A stretch of 64,000 nucleotides of DNA, taken from contig NZ_CP048114.1 of the NCBI RefSeq assembly GCF_010093025.1, positions 1,178,001-1,242,000 of the forward strand, given 5' to 3'. Under the pieces are notes generated by a model, which saw only the letters and a program-made list of their open reading frames with translations, ran no database searches and was not told the origin of the DNA. The stretch comes from Edaphobacter sp. 12200R-103 (lineage in GTDB: Bacteria; Acidobacteriota; Terriglobia; Terriglobales; Acidobacteriaceae). The position numbers were made by a program, and so were the translations under genes. Below are positions 60,682 to 64,000 of the stretch, one piece after another (position 1 is the first letter of the stretch; each line of letters opens with the position of its first letter).

Positions 60682-62292
60682 CTACCTCCTCGCTTCGAGA
60701 AGAGTCCCCTGAACAACTCTGTTTTTAATCAGCCGTGGCGGTAGATGGCAAACCTTGACGGCTCCATTTGCGTATGCACACGGCAGCGAGGTGTGGGCAC
60801 TCTTCATCAGCACCACCCAGTCGACTCCCGCGGGCGAGAGGGTAGCGATGCGGTCCTGATCGCTTCGCTCACTTAACCGGGACTGAAGGGTCTGACCGGT
60901 CTTCCATGCGGACGTTAACGATGGAGTGATTGCGGCCTCCCCACCATCTTTCGAATAATCCGGCAGGGCGCTTCGTTCCGCGATCGCGCGGAAGGACTGC
61001 GCATCTTCGCCCGGCTTGGTGATGTAGTCGGAATCAAGCGCGAAGAGAGCGTCTTTCGGAGTATTGTTGCGGATCCACTGAAATGCTTGCACCCACGGAT
61101 TCTTCTGTTGCTCCGAAGGAAGCTCGATGTGGGGAGACGATGGGAATGTTCGGCGCTCTGCGAAGAACATAACCGCCGCGAGAATGCCGAACATTGCTGC
61201 CCATCGCAGCTTCTTCCTCCCCAGCCAGACAGACAGTTGCGCGCCCACGAAGAGAATCATCACCGTGTAGATGATCTGGAAGACGCGAAGCGGCTGCAGG
61301 CGGGCTACGATCAGGCTGGCGGAGTCGGGTCGCGCAAAGAGAAGCGACACGATCACAGACGCAATGCCCGCTGTAATGCACATGCGTGCCAGAGCAATGC
61401 GGCCGGGATGATCGCCGGACCTTTGTCTTGCGAATGCAATAAAACCCAGGATGAGTAGGGGCCCCGCAAGGCCTATCCACTCATACCAGTGCCACTGAGC
61501 CAGGAACCAGTAGTAACGGGACATCGCAACCTGACGATATTCCAGAGGCTCCGGCTGCTCAGCAAGCCGCAAAATCAGAGCTACGAGAATAGCCCCGGCG
61601 GTCAATGCGCCTGTTGCCGCGAGCCACGTCCGGCGCCTGGGCATCGATCCCGCCGCCAACGCAAGAATGCTGCCGAAACCATAGGCCGCCATCAAGGGAT
61701 GCATGAGCGCAGCAACAGCGAGAAAGATACCAGCCTTCACGAGAGCGGAGACATCATACTCACCGTCTGTCCGAAGCTTCATCAGAAACAGGAGTGAGTA
61801 ATAGATTGCGAACAGTGTTGTGGGGGTAGAGATGCTGCGTGCCGTGACGTAGGGGTCCATCAACATCAGCGATGTGCCTGCGACCGGAAGTGTAAGCCAC
61901 GTTGCCAGCAATGCTATTGAGCCCTGGCGCGCTCTTCCCCGAAAGCATTGTTCCCCAAAAAGCCAAGCCGACCATAGAGTGGCCCAGGTGGTTCCGAGAT
62001 AAAGCAGCAGCAGAACCGTTTCGAGCCTGAGAGAAGATAACCGCACGAGCAATGCCACGAATGGCGCGAAGATGGAAAAACGAAGATGCCCCAGAACGAA
62101 CCCTGACTCATGAGGGTACATAGTGGGCCACAGCACTCGTTTGACGCCGGCCAGGTACAGGCCACCGTCTTCAGCATAGGGGTGATAACCCTGCACAAGG
62201 AAGGAAAAGATCGTCAGAAGACTAACCAGCGCAATTGGTTTCCAGCGTTGCGCCAAGGCCCCAGTGCATAGCTGCGCTTTCGCGCCGGGCAT
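60682..62292 (-). CDS. Polytopic membrane protein of unknown function
   Basis: A ~536-residue protein with about ten to eleven hydrophobic segments from residue ~20 to ~390 (for example LVSLLTIFSFLVQGYHPYAEDGGLYLAG and LAATGALTAGAILVALILRL), followed by a soluble C-terminal domain with NPWVQAFQWIRNNTPKDALFALD. The layout resembles membrane glycosyltransferase-like proteins (GT-C), but I see no certain catalytic motif beyond the early acidic YAEDGGLY. The start is uncertain: ATG 62292 or TTG 62373. Divergent from the next gene. Confidence 0.7.
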   Translation of the reverse strand: MPGAKAQLCTGALAQRWKPIALVSLLTIFSFLVQGYHPYAEDGGLYLAGVKRVLWPTMYPHESGFVLGHLRFSIFAPFVALLVRLSSLRLETVLLLLYLGTTWATLWSAWLFGEQCFRGRARQGSIALLATWLTLPVAGTSLMLMDPYVTARSISTPTTLFAIYYSLLFLMKLRTDGEYDVSALVKAGIFLAVAALMHPLMAAYGFGSILALAAGSMPRRRTWLAATGALTAGAILVALILRLAEQPEPLEYRQVAMSRYYWFLAQWHWYEWIGLAGPLLILGFIAFARQRSGDHPGRIALARMCITAGIASVIVSLLFARPDSASLIVARLQPLRVFQIIYTVMILFVGAQLSVWLGRKKLRWAAMFGILAAVMFFAERRTFPSSPHIELPSEQQKNPWVQAFQWIRNNTPKDALFALDSDYITKPGEDAQSFRAIAERSALPDYSKDGGEAAITPSLTSAWKTGQTLQSRLSERSDQDRIATLSPAGVDWVVLMKSAHTSLPCAYANGAVKVCHLPPRLIKNRVVQGTLLEARR

Positions 62293-62526
62293 CTTTAAGA
62301 GCGAGACGGTCGAGGTTGCCAATATCCAGGTACTCCTAAGGGTTAATCTTTCCCGTCTGTTCCGGACTGCCAAAGTATCTGTTTCGCGGACCGCCTACGC
62401 AAGCACACCGTATTCTAAGACGTATTCTTTCTGCTTCTGGTCTACCGGGAAACCTGTGAATCGTGACGTTACAATGATGAAAGATCAGATTGATATTGTT
62501 TTACTGTTTTTGGTAGGTCCTTCTCT

Positions 62527-63543
62527 TTGCAGACTTCAACGCCTCAGACGCGCTCCCGCAACCTTGTGAAGACCATCCCCGGCCTTCTCGTAAGCGCCTT
62601 TTTCCTGTGGTACACGTTTCGCGGAATCCATCCTTCCGAATTCCGCTCTCTTAGTTTTGTCCATCCCGTCTGGATCGCAGGGGTACTCGGTTTCACCCTG
62701 GTTGGCTACACGCTTCGTTGCGTCCGCTGGGCGCGAATGCTGCAGTCGGCAAATGCCCGGTTTGGGACATGCGCCCGCGTCCTGATGACGTCTCTGGCTG
62801 CGAATAACATCATGCCGCTTCGAATCGGCGATATCATGCGCATCTTCACCTATGCTCCTGATCTCGGCGTTGCTCCCTCTGCTATCTTCAGCACAGTTAT
62901 TCTGGAAAAGTTGCTCGATGTCTTTGTGGTTGGCCTGATCTTTGTGCAGACGGCAGGTCGGGACCTGCCGACCAATATCCGCCGGGGAGCCGATGCAGCG
63001 CTCCTGATCTCCACGGTAGGTCTTCTCGTTCTGATGTTTGGAGCGGGGCAACTCGAGGCGCCGATGCGAAAGATCTTCGCTTCGCTTCCACAGAATAAGC
63101 TGATTGCCAAAATGGAGCATTGGCTCCTGTTGGCCATCAGCACACTTCGTCAGATGGGCATCCGTGGCAACATCGTGCTGTTGCTGTACAGCGCGGTTAT
63201 CTGGTTCTGTGAAGGCATGATCTTTGTCTCTGCCATTCATCTCGTGGGTATCCAAACCGATCTACTGGGACCGTGGGAGGCAGTTTCGTTCGCGAATCTC
63301 TCCTACATGCTGCCAAGTTCTCCAGGAGCGATTGGCCCGTTCGAATGGGCCGTAAAACTGGCCCTTGCAAGCCATGGCACCTCGAGGGCAATTGCCGCTG
63401 TCTTCGGACTGGCAATCCATGCATGGATGCTGATCTCGGTCACAGGTGCAGGCGGACTCATCTTTCTCGTCCACCGCTTCCGGAGCCATAATCACATACC
63501 TCTGCTAGAGGAGATCGAGACGCTTCCTACTGAATTGCCCTAG
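62527..63543 (+). CDS. Lysylphosphatidylglycerol synthase-type (UPF0104) membrane protein
   Basis: A 338-residue protein with about eight membrane segments. TIPGLLVSAFFLWYTFRGI, GYTLRCVRWARMLQ, LAANNIMPLRIGDIMRIFTYA and ANLSYMLPSSPGAIGPFEWAVKLALASHG are the family signatures. Members are flippase-like or transfer-related proteins near glycan and lipid genes; the soluble transferase part of MprF is absent. The start is TTG at 62527. Confidence 0.82.
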   Translation: MQTSTPQTRSRNLVKTIPGLLVSAFFLWYTFRGIHPSEFRSLSFVHPVWIAGVLGFTLVGYTLRCVRWARMLQSANARFGTCARVLMTSLAANNIMPLRIGDIMRIFTYAPDLGVAPSAIFSTVILEKLLDVFVVGLIFVQTAGRDLPTNIRRGADAALLISTVGLLVLMFGAGQLEAPMRKIFASLPQNKLIAKMEHWLLLAISTLRQMGIRGNIVLLLYSAVIWFCEGMIFVSAIHLVGIQTDLLGPWEAVSFANLSYMLPSSPGAIGPFEWAVKLALASHGTSRAIAAVFGLAIHAWMLISVTGAGGLIFLVHRFRSHNHIPLLEEIETLPTELP

Positions 63544-63666
63544 ATCTTGGGCCTGCCTTCCATATTTCTACGCATTCAGAATCCCAGGTAAGCAAATCTC
63601 CAGTCGCTGACTGGATGTGAGCCTCATATCCAACCAATCTTGGCGCCGCCATGCCTGGCTTCCGAA

Positions 63667-64000
63667 TTACATGGAAGGACTGGCGGCAGGCACAATACCG
63701 ACTAACAGAGCGGCTTCAGGCGATTCCACCGTCCGCTTAAGCTGACCGCAGGCGGCGTAGATATCGCGGCCTCTCGGGCGCCGGATATAAGCTGGCATAC
63801 CACTCTCGATCAGCATCTTCTGAAATACCGCTACATCTTCTGGCTGAGGTTGCGTGTACGCAATTCCCGGCCCGGGGTTCCAGACAATCAGGTTGACCTT
63901 GGCCCGAAGCCCCTTCAAAAGCTCCAGCACCTCGCGTGCGTGCTCCGGCTGGTCGTTGACACCTCCCAGCAGCACATACTCGAAGGTCACCCACTCCCGC
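63667..64000 (-). CDS. rlmN: 23S rRNA/tRNA adenine C2-methyltransferase RlmN, C-terminal part (truncated by window)
   Basis: About 111 residues from the window edge to the stop. [31 protein letters not shown] and [15 protein letters not shown] match the end of the RlmN radical-SAM methyltransferase; [28 protein letters not shown] contains the conserved cysteine involved in methyl transfer. The radical-SAM CxxxCxxC motif lies beyond the window. A short Pro/Ser tail ends the protein. Confidence 0.9.
   Translation of the reverse strand, partial: REWVTFEYVLLGGVNDQPEHAREVLELLKGLRAKVNLIVWNPGPGIAYTQPQPEDVAVFQKMLIESGMPAYIRRPRGRDIYAACGQLKRTVESPEAALLVGIVPAASPSM

Overview
The window looks like a chromosomal segment of an acidobacterium of the Terriglobus/Granulicella/Edaphobacter type. 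This is inferred from gene content: a very large Oar-like TonB-dependent receptor with an N-terminal carboxypeptidase-regulatory-like domain, a DUF4097 protein, dispersed copies of a 'GTCATCCTGAGC...GAAGGATCTGC' intergenic repeat, heptose-type LPS genes, and moderately GC-rich DNA. No rRNA is present to prove it.

Left end (1-1092): the 3' end of an HtrA/Deg-like protease, then a small secreted peptidoglycan-binding-like protein, each followed by intrinsic terminator hairpins.

Flagellar locus (1101-23271, all minus strand): three consecutive units. (i) A regulator unit (23271 to 21040) with an OmpR-type response regulator, a 73-residue protein resembling an isolated histidine-kinase phosphoacceptor helix, and a sigma-54 activator with a degenerate receiver and no C-terminal HTH. 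(ii) flgB-flgC-fliE-fliF-fliG-fliH-fliI-fliJ-fliK-flgD-flgE, with a sigma-54-like (GG-N10-GC) promoter and a terminator behind flgE. (iii) fliL-fliN-like-fliO-fliP-fliQ-fliR-flhB-flhA-fliA-fliM-fliN plus a GspE-N/MshEN-like protein, again with a sigma-54-like promoter and a terminator. Basal body, export apparatus, C-ring and hook are covered. Filament, stator, rod (flgF/flgG), L/P-ring and flhF/flhG genes are not in the window.

Centre (23505-39032): lexA, an RND/ABC-type membrane-fusion protein, a DUF4097 repeat protein, a phosphoglycolate-phosphatase-like HAD enzyme, an FAD monooxygenase, a histidine phosphatase, uvrB, a single-domain receiver with a YdcF-like protein, a PfkB sugar kinase, two proteins of unknown function (one a 937-residue secreted protein), a second HAD enzyme and an ECF sigma factor with a cysteine-rich tail.

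Right half (39264-64000): tRNA-Leu(GAG), secG, an MBL-fold hydrolase, araB/araD, an APC permease, a berberine-bridge-type oxidase, the TonB-dependent receptor, argS, yvcK, a TPR protein, DUF4254, an ADP-heptose/LPS operon (GT9, hldE, hldD), gdhA, tRNA-Lys(UUU), two membrane proteins and the 3' part of rlmN.

The most unusual features are the split sigma-54 flagellar regulator set, the possible c-di-GMP-binding fold at the end of the flagellar operon, and a recurring promoter layout in which the -10 box lies exactly six bases before the start codon, suggesting leaderless mRNAs.
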